Origin: Chitinophagaceae bacterium
GTDB taxonomy: Bacteria; Bacteroidota; Bacteroidia; Chitinophagales; Chitinophagaceae
Direction: 5' to 3'
NCBI GenBank assembly: GCA_022841365.1
Contig: JALHRP010000004.1
Span: 112,106 to 147,522 of the forward strand
DNA: 35,417 nucleotides
Made by a program: the position numbers and the translations under genes. The notes under the pieces were generated by a model. The model was not told where the DNA came from. It worked only from the letters and a program-made list of their open reading frames with translations, and did no database searches. Below are positions 7,902 through 16,216 of the stretch, piece by piece. The first letter of the stretch is position 1. The number at the start of each line of letters is the position of its first letter.

Positions 7902-8957
7902 ATGGAAAAAGCAGTTAAAAAAGGAATTCTGTTGATGAATCTCGGTTCGCCCGATTCAACCGAAGTAAAAGATGTACGTCGTTATTTAAACGAATTTTTA
8001 ATGGATGAGCGTGTAATTGATTATCCATACCTGCTTCGCCTGTTGTTGGTAAAAGGCATCATTACCCGATTCCGTGCACCTAAATCGGCAGAAGCGTACC
8101 GTACTATCTGGACAAAAGAAGGATCACCTTTAATTGTGCTTACAAAACAATTACGTGATGCATTAGATAAAGAAGTTGATATGCCGGTTGAAATAGCGAT
8201 GCGTTATGGAAACCCTACGGTGAAATTCGCACTGGATCGTTTGCTGGAACAACATCCTGAACTGGATGAAGTGATCGCTGTTCCGTTGTATCCGCATTAT
8301 GCCATGAGCAGTTATGAAACAGCGGTGGAGAGTGCAAAAGAGATTCATGCAAAAAATAATTACAGCTTTAAGTTGAGTTTTATCAAGCCGTATTATAATG
8401 AAGAACATTATATCACTGCCATGGCAGAAAATATTCGTCCTTACCTTGAACAGGACTACGATCATATTCTGTTCAGCTATCATGGTATACCGGAAAGTCA
8501 TTTAAAGAAAACAGACCCTACCAAATGTCATTGTTTAAAAACGGCCGATTGTTGTAACGTTGCTTCGGCTGCAGATGCAACATGCTACAGGCACCAATGT
8601 GTGGTAACAACAGAATTGGTTGCTGCTAAACTTGGCCTGTCAAAAGATAAATACAGCATGTCGTTTCAATCGAGACTTGCGGGTGAACAATGGTTAAGGC
8701 CTTACACCGATTATCGTTTGCGGGATATGCCAAAAGAAGGTATCAAAAAATTATTGATTCTATGTCCGGCTTTTGTAAGTGATTGTCTGGAAACACTGGA
8801 AGAAATTGCAGAAGAAGGAAAAGAAACTTTTATAGAAGCCGGTGGTGAATCCTATACCATGATTCCCTGTATGAACGTACATCCGTTATGGGTAGAAGCC
8901 ATTGCAACGTATGTTGAGGGAGTGGCGAAAGGGAATAAGGAAATGGTGCTTGCTTAA
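7902..8957 (+). CDS. hemH: Ferrochelatase with a cysteine-rich insert
   Basis: HemH inserts Fe2+ into the porphyrin. The family pattern is clear: GILLMNLGSPDS at 8-19, PLYPHYAMSSYET (128-140), the catalytic His194 in SYHGIP and the acidic partner Glu297 in DCLETLEEI. The 351 aa length is normal. Between His194 and residue 235 lies a cysteine cluster, Cys209, 211, 217, 218, 228 and 233 (KCHC, DCC, CYRHQC). Internal Cys clusters in some bacterial ferrochelatases bind [2Fe-2S]; whether this one does is inference. The start at 7902 has AAAGGA just upstream. It diverges from hemA and leads the hemH-hemJ pair. Confidence 0.95.
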   Translation: MEKAVKKGILLMNLGSPDSTEVKDVRRYLNEFLMDERVIDYPYLLRLLLVKGIITRFRAPKSAEAYRTIWTKEGSPLIVLTKQLRDALDKEVDMPVEIAMRYGNPTVKFALDRLLEQHPELDEVIAVPLYPHYAMSSYETAVESAKEIHAKNNYSFKLSFIKPYYNEEHYITAMAENIRPYLEQDYDHILFSYHGIPESHLKKTDPTKCHCLKTADCCNVASAADATCYRHQCVVTTELVAAKLGLSKDKYSMSFQSRLAGEQWLRPYTDYRLRDMPKEGIKKLLILCPAFVSDCLETLEEIAEEGKETFIEAGGESYTMIPCMNVHPLWVEAIATYVEGVAKGNKEMVLA

Positions 8958-8996
8958 TACGTTTTTAATACATCATTTCGAATACAGCGGGTTTTG

Positions 8997-9084
8997 GCTT
9001 TGTGAGCTTTGTGATGTATTTCTTTGTGCACTTTGTGGTTTAAATGGAGTAACACGAAGAACACAAAGTGAAACACAAAGCACA
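8997..9084. repeat. Family D palindromic repeat, copy 2
   Basis: Four CTTTGTG-type words (8998-9038) are followed, after a spacer containing TTTAAATGGAG, by CACAAAG words in inverted orientation (9062-9082). It fills most of the 160 bp hemH-hemJ gap and shares GTGGTT, CACGAAG and CACAAAG words with the copy at 1431-1506. Confidence 0.65.
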
Positions 9085-9117
9085 CTAAAAATATCCAACG
9101 ACATCAGCATTCACAAC

Positions 9118-9663
9118 ATGTATCTCTATCTAAAGGCCATCCATATCATTTTCATCGTTACCTGGTTTGCGGGGTTATTCTACATGCCAAGGCTTTTTAT
9201 TTACAATGTAGAAGCAAATACAAAAGATGAAACCAGCCGCAAAATATTACAGGAGCAGTTTGGTATCATGATGAAGCGTTTGTGGTATGGTATCACCTGG
9301 CCATCAGCAATTCTCACTTTGATCTTTGGTACATGGGTGTTGTTTGAAAGCGGCTATTCAAAAACAGTATTTGATCCCGCAGGAAGATGGATGCTCATCA
9401 AATTAATTTTTGTTCTCTTTTTATATCTCTATCATTTTTCGCTGCATAAAATTTTTAAACAACAAACAGCAGGAGTATTTCATTACAGTTCACAACAACT
9501 CCGAATCTGGAATGAAGTAGCTACCATCTTTTTAGTTGCAGTGGTTATGTTGGTAGTTGTAAAACAAAACCTCAGTGCGTTGTGGGGCATACTCGGACTT
9601 GTCTTCTTTGTTTTGTTGTTGATGAGCGCTATTAAGATCTATAAGTTGGTGCGGGGGAAATGA
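9118..9663 (+). CDS. hemJ: Protoporphyrinogen IX oxidase, HemJ type (UPF0093)
   Basis: HemJ is a small membrane protein that oxidises protoporphyrinogen IX to protoporphyrin IX. The N-terminus, YLKAIHIIFIVTWFAGLFYMP, is highly characteristic and includes the conserved His9. Four hydrophobic segments are visible (about 5-22, 58-76, 89-106 and 128-147, with a further C-terminal one at 155-172). The ATG at 9118 gives 181 aa, the family length; the open frame upstream of it is repeat DNA. No hemG or hemY is present, so this gene supplies the penultimate step. Its TGA stop abuts a family A repeat. Confidence 0.92.
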   Translation: MYLYLKAIHIIFIVTWFAGLFYMPRLFIYNVEANTKDETSRKILQEQFGIMMKRLWYGITWPSAILTLIFGTWVLFESGYSKTVFDPAGRWMLIKLIFVLFLYLYHFSLHKIFKQQTAGVFHYSSQQLRIWNEVATIFLVAVVMLVVVKQNLSALWGILGLVFFVLLLMSAIKIYKLVRGK

Positions 9664-9798
9664 AGAATGAGTGATGAGTGGGTCTCCGATTGAAGATGCC
9701 ATTCTGAGAAACCAACAATAAGTTCATTCAAATAATTGCCGGCAATGATCAACTAGCGACAGCACTCATTACTCATCACTGATCACTCATCACTCATC
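9664..9798. repeat. Family A heptamer palindrome, copy A4 (hemJ-hemN convergent gap)
   Basis: The left arm has ATGAGTG ATGAGTG. The right arm on the minus strand has five heptamers (ATGAGTG ATGAGTG, ATCAGTG, ATGAGTA ATGAGTG). The centre is long (about 85 nt) and unrelated to that of other copies. It occupies the entire gap, and both genes stop at its edges. It might serve as a terminator hairpin, but there is no T-run. Confidence 0.8.
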
Positions 9799-9799
9799 A

Positions 9800-11173
9800 T
9801 CAAATCGCCTTACTGTACATCTGTTGTTCGCTTTGCTGTTTGCTGCGTTGCAGGTACAAATCAAATGCACTGCAGATGATGCGGATAAACGGTCGCCCGG
9901 CCGGAGTAACAATCAACCCGTCGTCATGCATATTAATCAGTCCGTCTTTTTCCAGTAATCTCAACGGAGGAACACTAAACTGCTTCAGCAACTGCTTATC
10001 TTCTTTTCTAAAGGTGGTATAACCTTTACAACTGATGTTAAGAATATACCTGCGGAATGCTTTATCCTCATCACTCAGAAAGCAACCTTTGAAAACCGGT
10101 AACTTATTATTTTGAATAGCAGATGCGTAATCATGAATTGTTTTTTTATTCTGCATAAACGAAATACCTGTATCGCTGATGCTTGATACGCCAAGCCCCA
10201 GTAAAATAGATGTATGATGCGTGGTATACCCCATAAAATTGCGGTGCAGTGTGCCCTCTTTCCAGGCAGCGTATAATTCATCACCGGGTAATGCAAAATG
10301 ATCCATCCCAATGTCTGTATAACCTGCAGCAGTAAGTAATTCTTTTCCTTTTAAGTAGAGTTGTAATTTTTCTTCAGCCGTTGGCAAATTATTTTCATCA
10401 AACAAACGCTGTCCTTTGCTGGTCCATGGCACATGCGCATAGCTGTAAAAAGCAATGCGGTCGGGACGAAGTGCAATTACTTCTTTCATTGTTGTAGTAA
10501 TACTCTCCAAAGTTTGTTTGGGCAAACCATAAATGAGATCATAATTTACAGAATTGAAGCCCAGTTTTCTTGCATCAACAGTTGCACGCTGTACATTTTC
10601 TAATGGTTGAATACGGTTGATGATGCGTTGCACTTCCGGATCATTATCCTGCACACCATAACTGATGCGGCGAAAACCAAGTTGATACAAGGTTTCCAGA
10701 TGAGCATAAGTTGTATTGTTGGGATGACCTTCAATACTGAACGCATAATCTGAATGTACAATGGATCGTTCCGTAATAAAACGGATGAGTCGTTCTAAGT
10801 TTGACGGCGAAAAAAAAGTAGGTGTGCCACCACCCAGATGCAGTTCACGAATCATCGGTTTTTGATGAAAGAGTTCCAGGTACAGCTCAAACTCCCGTTC
10901 AATTAAAGCAAGGTACCCTTCTTCCACACTGTGGTTGGTTGTAATCTTTTTGTTGCAGCCGCAATAAGTACAAAGCGATTCACAAAACGGTAAATGAATG
11001 TACAGGCTGATGCCATCTTTTGGATTATGCAGTTCAAATTGCTGTTTAAGCAACTGTTTCCAATGATCTGTGTCAATATCCTCTGTCCAAACCGGTACGG
11101 TCGGGTAACTGGTATAGCGGGGCACCGGCAGATTGTATTTTTCTGCCAGCGTTTTTTTGATGTGCAATTGCAT
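9800..11173 (-). CDS. hemN: Oxygen-independent coproporphyrinogen III oxidase (radical SAM)
   Basis: HemN performs the same step as HemF without oxygen, using S-adenosylmethionine and a 4Fe-4S cluster. Cluster cysteines are Cys64, Cys68 and Cys71 (CESLCTYCGC), preceded by the typical YIHLPFC. The SAM-site block LHLGGGTPTF is near 110-119, and DLIYGLPKQT and YSYAHVPW are HemN-specific. PRYTSYPT at 19-26 is the true-HemN N-terminus, separating it from HemW. Length is normal (457 aa). It converges on hemJ and is transcribed apart from the hem array. Confidence 0.95.
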   Translation of the reverse strand: MQLHIKKTLAEKYNLPVPRYTSYPTVPVWTEDIDTDHWKQLLKQQFELHNPKDGISLYIHLPFCESLCTYCGCNKKITTNHSVEEGYLALIEREFELYLELFHQKPMIRELHLGGGTPTFFSPSNLERLIRFITERSIVHSDYAFSIEGHPNNTTYAHLETLYQLGFRRISYGVQDNDPEVQRIINRIQPLENVQRATVDARKLGFNSVNYDLIYGLPKQTLESITTTMKEVIALRPDRIAFYSYAHVPWTSKGQRLFDENNLPTAEEKLQLYLKGKELLTAAGYTDIGMDHFALPGDELYAAWKEGTLHRNFMGYTTHHTSILLGLGVSSISDTGISFMQNKKTIHDYASAIQNNKLPVFKGCFLSDEDKAFRRYILNISCKGYTTFRKEDKQLLKQFSVPPLRLLEKDGLINMHDDGLIVTPAGRPFIRIICSAFDLYLQRSKQQSEQQMYSKAI

Positions 11174-11289
11174 GGGGCAAAATTGTTGTATTCAGCCATC
11201 CGCTTAACTGATGAAAAACCCTGAAAATGCTGATTGCTGTCAGTTTGTTTAAATCCCTTTTTACCTGTTCAATCACCCCTGAACTTTCT

Positions 11290-11297
11290 TACCTTTG
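11290..11297 (+). promoter_or_regulatory. -7 element for ileS
   Basis: TACCTTTG is an exact match to TAnnTTTG, 32 bases before the ileS ATG. I see no TTG at the expected distance upstream. Confidence 0.4.
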
Positions 11298-11329
11298 GCC
11301 ACTTTTAAAAATTAGACAGGGATTGACTT

Positions 11330-14300
11330 ATGAGTGCTAAATACAGAGAATTTTCGCAACTGAATTTACCCTCCATTGAACAGGAGATATTGGCTAAATG
11401 GGATGCTGAACAGGCATTTGAAAAGAGCATTGAAGTACGTAACGGTGCAATACCCTTTGTGTTTTACGAAGGTCCGCCCAGCGCCAATGGTATGCCCGGT
11501 ATTCACCACGTTATTTCAAGAACGCTGAAGGATCTGGTTTGTCGCTACAAAACCATGAAAGGGTTTCAGGTAAAACGCAAAGGCGGTTGGGATACGCATG
11601 GACTGCCAATTGAGTTAGGTGTAGAGAAAGAGTTGGGCATTACTAAAGAAGATATTGGTGTTAAGATTACTGTGGAAGAATACAATAAAAAATGTCGTGA
11701 AGCGGTATTGCGGTATAAAGACAAGTGGGATGAGATCACAAAGAAGATGGGCTACTGGGTTGATTTGAACGATCCTTACATCACATTTGAAAACAGTTAC
11801 ATTGAAACATTATGGTGGTTGCTGCAACAGTTGTACAAAAAAGGATTGTTGTACGAAAGCGTAAGCATTCAACCATACTCACCTGCAGCAGGTACAGGTT
11901 TAAGCAGTCATGAACTGAATCAACCCGGCACTTACAAGGATGTAAAGGACACCAGTGCAACGGTGATGTTCCGTGCAACGCAGGATGAAAAAAGTAAATT
12001 TTTGCATGATGCGGTGCATGGAGCAGAGGTCTTTTTCATGGCATGGACAACCACACCATGGACCTTGCCAAGCAATCTTGGCTTAACTGTTGGTCCAAAC
12101 ATTGAATATGTGTTGGTACAAACCTTCAATCCATACACACACTTACCGGTGAACATTGTGTTGGCAAAAGATCTTGTTCATAAGTATCTGAAAGCAGAAG
12201 GAGAGAATGGTGATTTTGATGCTTATACAAACGCAGTAACGAATCCTCAATCGGAGGGTTCGGGAACCCCCCTTCGGGGGGCAGGGGGGCCCCCGTGGAA
12301 GATCATCACCTCGTTCAAAGGGTCACAACTTGAAGGATTGCATTACGAGCAATTGTTGCCTTATGAAGCAAACAGCATTGATGAAGTAAAACGCATTACA
12401 CCTGATGCGAATCCCTTTCGTGTGTTGGTTGGTGATTTTGTTACAACAGAAGATGGTACCGGTATTGTTCACACCGCACCTGCGTTTGGTGCAGACGATT
12501 ATCGTGTTGGTAAAAAATACAACATCGGTATTTTAACGATGGTTGATCGTGAAGGAAAATTTGTAGATGGTTTGGGGGAGTTCAGCAACCGTTATGTAAA
12601 GAATTATAAAGACGATCAACATTATGTAGATGTAAATGTTGACATCTGCGTAAAACTCAAAAAAGAAAACCGAGCATTTAAAGTTGAAAAATACGAACAC
12701 AGTTATCCGCATTGCTGGAGAACTGATAAGCCAATTCTTTATTATCCGTTAGATGCATGGTTCATTAAAACCACTGCTATCAAAGACAGAATGGTTGAGT
12801 TGAATAAAACCATCAACTGGAAACCAAAATCAACAGGCGAAGGTCGCTTCGGAAATTGGTTAGAAAACATGGTTGACTGGAACCTCAGCCGTTCACGTTT
12901 TTGGGGAACAGCATTGCCCATCTGGAAAACAGAAGATGGTGAAGAAGAAATTTGTATTGGCACCATTGAAGAGTTGAAAGAAAATGCAGCCCGTGCAGAT
13001 GCAACACTTGGCACAAACAATGCAAAATACACAGACAGTAATCTTGATTTACATAAGCCTTTTGTTGATGAGATTATTCTCATAAGCCCAACCGGCAAAC
13101 CCATGAAACGTGTTCCAGACTTAATTGATGTTTGGTTCGACAGTGGTGCCATGCCGTATGCACAGTGGGGATTGGATCATGAGAAAGTAAAGAACGGAGA
13201 TAAGTATCCGTTTAAACTTCCTGCAGGCGTTAACAAATTTGAAGATCTATATCCTGCAAGTTTTATTGCCGAGGGAGTAGATCAAACACGTGGTTGGTTT
13301 TATACACTCCATGCAATTGCATCACTCGTATATGATAGCGTCGCTTATAAAACTGTTGTAAGTAATGGTTTGGTGTTAGATAAGAATGGTAACAAAATGA
13401 GTAAGCGCCTCGGCAACGTGGTGAACCCGTTTGAAACCATTGAAAAATTTAGTGCCGATGCTACACGTTGGTATCTCATCACCAATGCATCGCCCTGGGA
13501 TAATTTAAAATTTGATATTGAAGGCATCAAAGAAGTGCAACGCAAATTCTTTGGCACACTTTACAATACCTACCAGTTCTTCGCACTGTATGCAAACGTG
13601 GATGGTTTTGCTTTTAAAGAAGCAGCCATTCCGGTAAAAGAACGACCTGAAATTGATCAATGGATTTTATCATCGCTTCACACACTCATCAAACAAGTGA
13701 CTGAAGCAATGGACGATTACGAACCAACACAGGCCGGTCGTTTAATTGAAGAATTTGTGGATGAGCATTTGAGTAACTGGTATGTGCGTTTGTGCCGTCG
13801 CCGTTTCTGGAAAGGTGAATACGAACAGGATAAGATCAGTGCGTATCAAACCTTGTATGAATGTCTGGAAACAGTTCTGCGTTTAATGGCACCTGTTTCT
13901 CCGTTTTTCAGCGATGCCATCTTTACGGAATTAAATAAAGTAAGTGGCCGGTTTAATGCTGCATCTGTTCATCATGCCGATTTTCCTGTTGCTAATGAAT
14001 TGTTGATTGATGCTGTATTGGAAGAACGCATGCAATTGGCGCAGGATGCTTCTTCGCTGGTGCTGTCGCTACGCAAGAAAGTAAACATCAAAGTGCGTCA
14101 GCCTTTGCAGAAAATATTGATTCCTGTGCTGAGCAATGGTATGAAGGAGCAGTTCAGCAAGGTGGAAGATATTATTATGAGCGAGGTAAATGTAAAAGAG
14201 ATCGAGTACCTCACTGCCGATAATACCTTTATTAAGAAGAAGATTAAACCCAACTTTATTGCCCTGGGTAAGAAGATGGGCGCCAGGATGAAAGCTGTAT

Positions 14301-14761
14301 CGGCGGCATTGTCTCAGTTTACGCAGGAAGACATCAGCCAACTTGAGCGTGAAACTGTTTATAATCTGTTGATAGAGAATGAAACTGTTCCATTATATTT
14401 GACGGATGTTGAAATTTTAAGCGAAGATGTGCCCGGTTGGATGGTTGCCTCTAAGGGAGCCGTTACCGTGGCGCTGGATGTAACCATCAGTCCTGAGTTG
14501 CTGAACGAAGGCAATGCACGGGAATTGGTGAACCGCATCCAGAAAATCCGCAAAGAGAGTGGTTTTGATCTGACTGACAGGATTACCGTGCTGGTATCGG
14601 ATACCGAAAGCCTGCGTTCTTCCTTCACTCAATATAAATCCTATATTTGCGCCGAAATTTTGGCAGACAGCCTCGAAATGGTTCCGGAAATTACAGATGG
14701 AACGGAGATTGAGGTGAATGAAATCAACCTTAAAGTTCAAGTACACAAAAAAGGAGGATAG
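11330..14761 (+). CDS. ileS: Isoleucyl-tRNA synthetase, long type with GIHH signature
   Basis: IleRS charges tRNA(Ile). At 1143 aa it is longer than E. coli IleRS (about 940), as in the eukaryote-like type 2. The class I signature region reads PPSANGMPGIHHV: residues 57-60 are G-I-H-H, so the first and third positions of HIGH are exchanged. The second signature is KMSKR (689-693). The editing domain is in the middle (WTTTPWTLPSN and a GTGIVHTAPAFG block), and an extended C-terminus follows the anticodon-binding domain. Residues about 309-323 come from a family B GC-rich repeat read in frame. The stop is one base before the next gene's ATG. Confidence 0.96.
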   Translation: MSAKYREFSQLNLPSIEQEILAKWDAEQAFEKSIEVRNGAIPFVFYEGPPSANGMPGIHHVISRTLKDLVCRYKTMKGFQVKRKGGWDTHGLPIELGVEKELGITKEDIGVKITVEEYNKKCREAVLRYKDKWDEITKKMGYWVDLNDPYITFENSYIETLWWLLQQLYKKGLLYESVSIQPYSPAAGTGLSSHELNQPGTYKDVKDTSATVMFRATQDEKSKFLHDAVHGAEVFFMAWTTTPWTLPSNLGLTVGPNIEYVLVQTFNPYTHLPVNIVLAKDLVHKYLKAEGENGDFDAYTNAVTNPQSEGSGTPLRGAGGPPWKIITSFKGSQLEGLHYEQLLPYEANSIDEVKRITPDANPFRVLVGDFVTTEDGTGIVHTAPAFGADDYRVGKKYNIGILTMVDREGKFVDGLGEFSNRYVKNYKDDQHYVDVNVDICVKLKKENRAFKVEKYEHSYPHCWRTDKPILYYPLDAWFIKTTAIKDRMVELNKTINWKPKSTGEGRFGNWLENMVDWNLSRSRFWGTALPIWKTEDGEEEICIGTIEELKENAARADATLGTNNAKYTDSNLDLHKPFVDEIILISPTGKPMKRVPDLIDVWFDSGAMPYAQWGLDHEKVKNGDKYPFKLPAGVNKFEDLYPASFIAEGVDQTRGWFYTLHAIASLVYDSVAYKTVVSNGLVLDKNGNKMSKRLGNVVNPFETIEKFSADATRWYLITNASPWDNLKFDIEGIKEVQRKFFGTLYNTYQFFALYANVDGFAFKEAAIPVKERPEIDQWILSSLHTLIKQVTEAMDDYEPTQAGRLIEEFVDEHLSNWYVRLCRRRFWKGEYEQDKISAYQTLYECLETVLRLMAPVSPFFSDAIFTELNKVSGRFNAASVHHADFPVANELLIDAVLEERMQLAQDASSLVLSLRKKVNIKVRQPLQKILIPVLSNGMKEQFSKVEDIIMSEVNVKEIEYLTADNTFIKKKIKPNFIALGKKMGARMKAVSAALSQFTQEDISQLERETVYNLLIENETVPLYLTDVEILSEDVPGWMVASKGAVTVALDVTISPELLNEGNARELVNRIQKIRKESGFDLTDRITVLVSDTESLRSSFTQYKSYICAEILADSLEMVPEITDGTEIEVNEINLKVQVHKKGG
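12262..12294. repeat. Family B GC-rich palindromic insertion 3, inside ileS
   Basis: The core reads CCCCCCTTCGGGGGG, then CAGGGGGGCCCCC, and aligns with insertion 1 in hemF. It is translated in ileS as a Gly/Pro-rich stretch (GSGTPLRGAGGPPW), between the two halves of the editing-domain region. Its base composition is far more GC-rich than the surrounding gene. Confidence 0.8.
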
Positions 14762-14762
14762 A

Positions 14763-15614
14763 ATGGCAACAAAAAAGAAAGCAGCAAAGCCTGCTCCAAA
14801 GAAAGCGGCAAAACCGGCTGCAAAACCCGCCGCCAAAAAACCGGCGAAACCAGCCCCGGCTGCTAAAAAGCCAACTCCTAAACCTGCCAAGGCAGGGAAA
14901 GCGGTTGCAAAGCCAGTAGCAAAAAAGCCGGCAGCAAAGCCTGCTCCTGCTAAAGCGGCAAAGCCAGTTGCCAAAAGCCCTGCGCCCAAGCCTGTTGTTA
15001 AAAAACCAGAAGTTAAGAAATCTGTACCGGTAGTTGCCAAACCAGCCGCCAGTGCTATTAAGCCAACAGTTAAACAAGCAATCAAAGAATTGAAAAAAGA
15101 AGCTAAAAAGCCCGTTGTGGTGAAACCGGTGAAAACATCCGTCTCTACCTCTGTCCGTTACCAGCCCGATTTTACCAAATCTGTACTGGATAAAGCGGTG
15201 GAAGAAAAACCGCAGGGTCCGATGGTTCGTTACAATGATGCTGATCTGGTAGAATTCAGGGAGCTGATTCAACGTAAACTGGAATCGGCTAAAAAAGAAC
15301 TGGGCTATTTGCAGGGACTCATTACCCGTAAAGATGAAATGGGTGGTGATGGTGATGATGGCCGTTATATGACCATGGAAGATGGCAGTGTAAGTATGGA
15401 ACGTGAACAGTTGAGCCAGATGGCCAGCCGCCAGATCACCTACATTGATCATCTGGAAAAAGCCATGATGCGGATTGAAAATAAAACCTACGGTGTTTGC
15501 CGTGTAACCGGTAAGCTCATTGATAAAGCCCGTTTACGTGCAGTACCTCATGCTACTTTAAGCATGGAAGCAAAGATGGGTATTGTAAAAGGACCACAGA
15601 TTTCAGGAGAATAA
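14763..15614 (+). CDS. DksA/TraR-like protein with an alanine/lysine/proline-rich N-terminal tail
   Basis: Two parts are visible in 283 aa. Residues 1 to about 130 are almost wholly Lys, Ala, Pro and Val in AKKPAAKP-type repeats, like histone H1 tails, so probably disordered and able to bind nucleic acid. Residues about 155-283 match the TraR/DksA domain: EFRELIQRKLESAKKELGYL coiled coil and the C-terminal GVCRVTGKLIDKARLRAVPHAT. Of the usual four zinc cysteines only Cys246 remains. The ATG at 14763 follows the ileS stop by one base, with GGAGG upstream, so it is translated with ileS. A role in RNA polymerase regulation is inferred from the family. Confidence 0.82.
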   Translation: MATKKKAAKPAPKKAAKPAAKPAAKKPAKPAPAAKKPTPKPAKAGKAVAKPVAKKPAAKPAPAKAAKPVAKSPAPKPVVKKPEVKKSVPVVAKPAASAIKPTVKQAIKELKKEAKKPVVVKPVKTSVSTSVRYQPDFTKSVLDKAVEEKPQGPMVRYNDADLVEFRELIQRKLESAKKELGYLQGLITRKDEMGGDGDDGRYMTMEDGSVSMEREQLSQMASRQITYIDHLEKAMMRIENKTYGVCRVTGKLIDKARLRAVPHATLSMEAKMGIVKGPQISGE

Positions 15615-15640
15615 TTTTTAATCTAAATGAGATAGATCAA

Positions 15641-15667
15641 TCCCCCGAAATTTCGGGGGATTTTTTT
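15641..15667. terminator. Rho-independent terminator after the ileS pair
   Basis: TCCCCCGAAATTTCGGGGGA is a perfect 20 bp palindrome followed by seven T. It ends the ileS-dksA-like transcript. Confidence 0.9.
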
Positions 15668-15686
15668 GTTAGGGATTTTTCATTGT

Positions 15687-16202
15687 TCAAAATAATTTTT
15701 TTGTATCAAATCTTCCGTTTCTTAAAATTTTCATTTGCCCGTTTTTATTTTTCAAGTAAAGCGTAAAAGTTCCGTAGAAAACAGTTCTATTCAATGCAAC
15801 TTCCAATGTAAATACATTGTTTTGTAAAGTATCCAGTGAATAAGGGTCATATCCTTCAATGTTTAAACTTGCCTGCACAAGTTTAACAAATTTTGTTTCG
15901 CTGCTATCCAATTGTACCTGTATATAAATTTTTACTTTGTGATTATTTATCCAATAATCATTTCGGGAGTAAATACGTAATAAATGGAGACCATAATAGT
16001 CAATTTCACTTTCAACGCAATTGGTTTGAAAATTAAACCCCACGCTGTAGTCGCAGCGACCTCTTGCAGCAAATACATCATTGTCAATCAAGCAACCAAA
16101 TGTGTATGCACCAATTGCTGTTTTGTCGGGTAACTGCTCTCCTTTTTCTTTTTTACAGCTGCTAAAGAAAACTAAAGAAAGTATAAGCAAAAAGTAATTC
16201 AT
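15687..16202 (-). CDS. Small lipoprotein, DUF6252-like
   Basis: The 171 aa product begins with a lipoprotein signal (MNYFLLILSLVFFSSC, lipobox FSSC, Cys16). The mature part starts with charged residues, then AYTFGCLIDNDVF, which matches the N-terminal pattern N/TFGCLxxG found in the next gene upstream and, from memory, in the Bacteroidota family DUF6252. The rest is predicted beta-rich, ending GTFTLYLKNKNGQMKILRNGRFD. It lies 14 bp after its paralogue, so the two are probably co-transcribed. Function unknown. Confidence 0.7.
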   Translation of the reverse strand: MNYFLLILSLVFFSSCKKEKGEQLPDKTAIGAYTFGCLIDNDVFAARGRCDYSVGFNFQTNCVESEIDYYGLHLLRIYSRNDYWINNHKVKIYIQVQLDSSETKFVKLVQASLNIEGYDPYSLDTLQNNVFTLEVALNRTVFYGTFTLYLKNKNGQMKILRNGRFDTKKLF

Positions 16203-16216
16203 TTTTTAATCAGTAT

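Noticed and set aside
9664-9798. Family A copy A4 as a rho-independent terminator
   Set aside because: It can form a hairpin between convergent genes, but neither strand has a T-run after the stem and the arms are separated by a long centre.
14417-15452. Long antisense open frames rich in Ala/Gly/Phe opposite the DksA-like gene
   Set aside because: They mirror the Lys/Ala/Pro codons of the tail on the other strand and have no start signal or family features.
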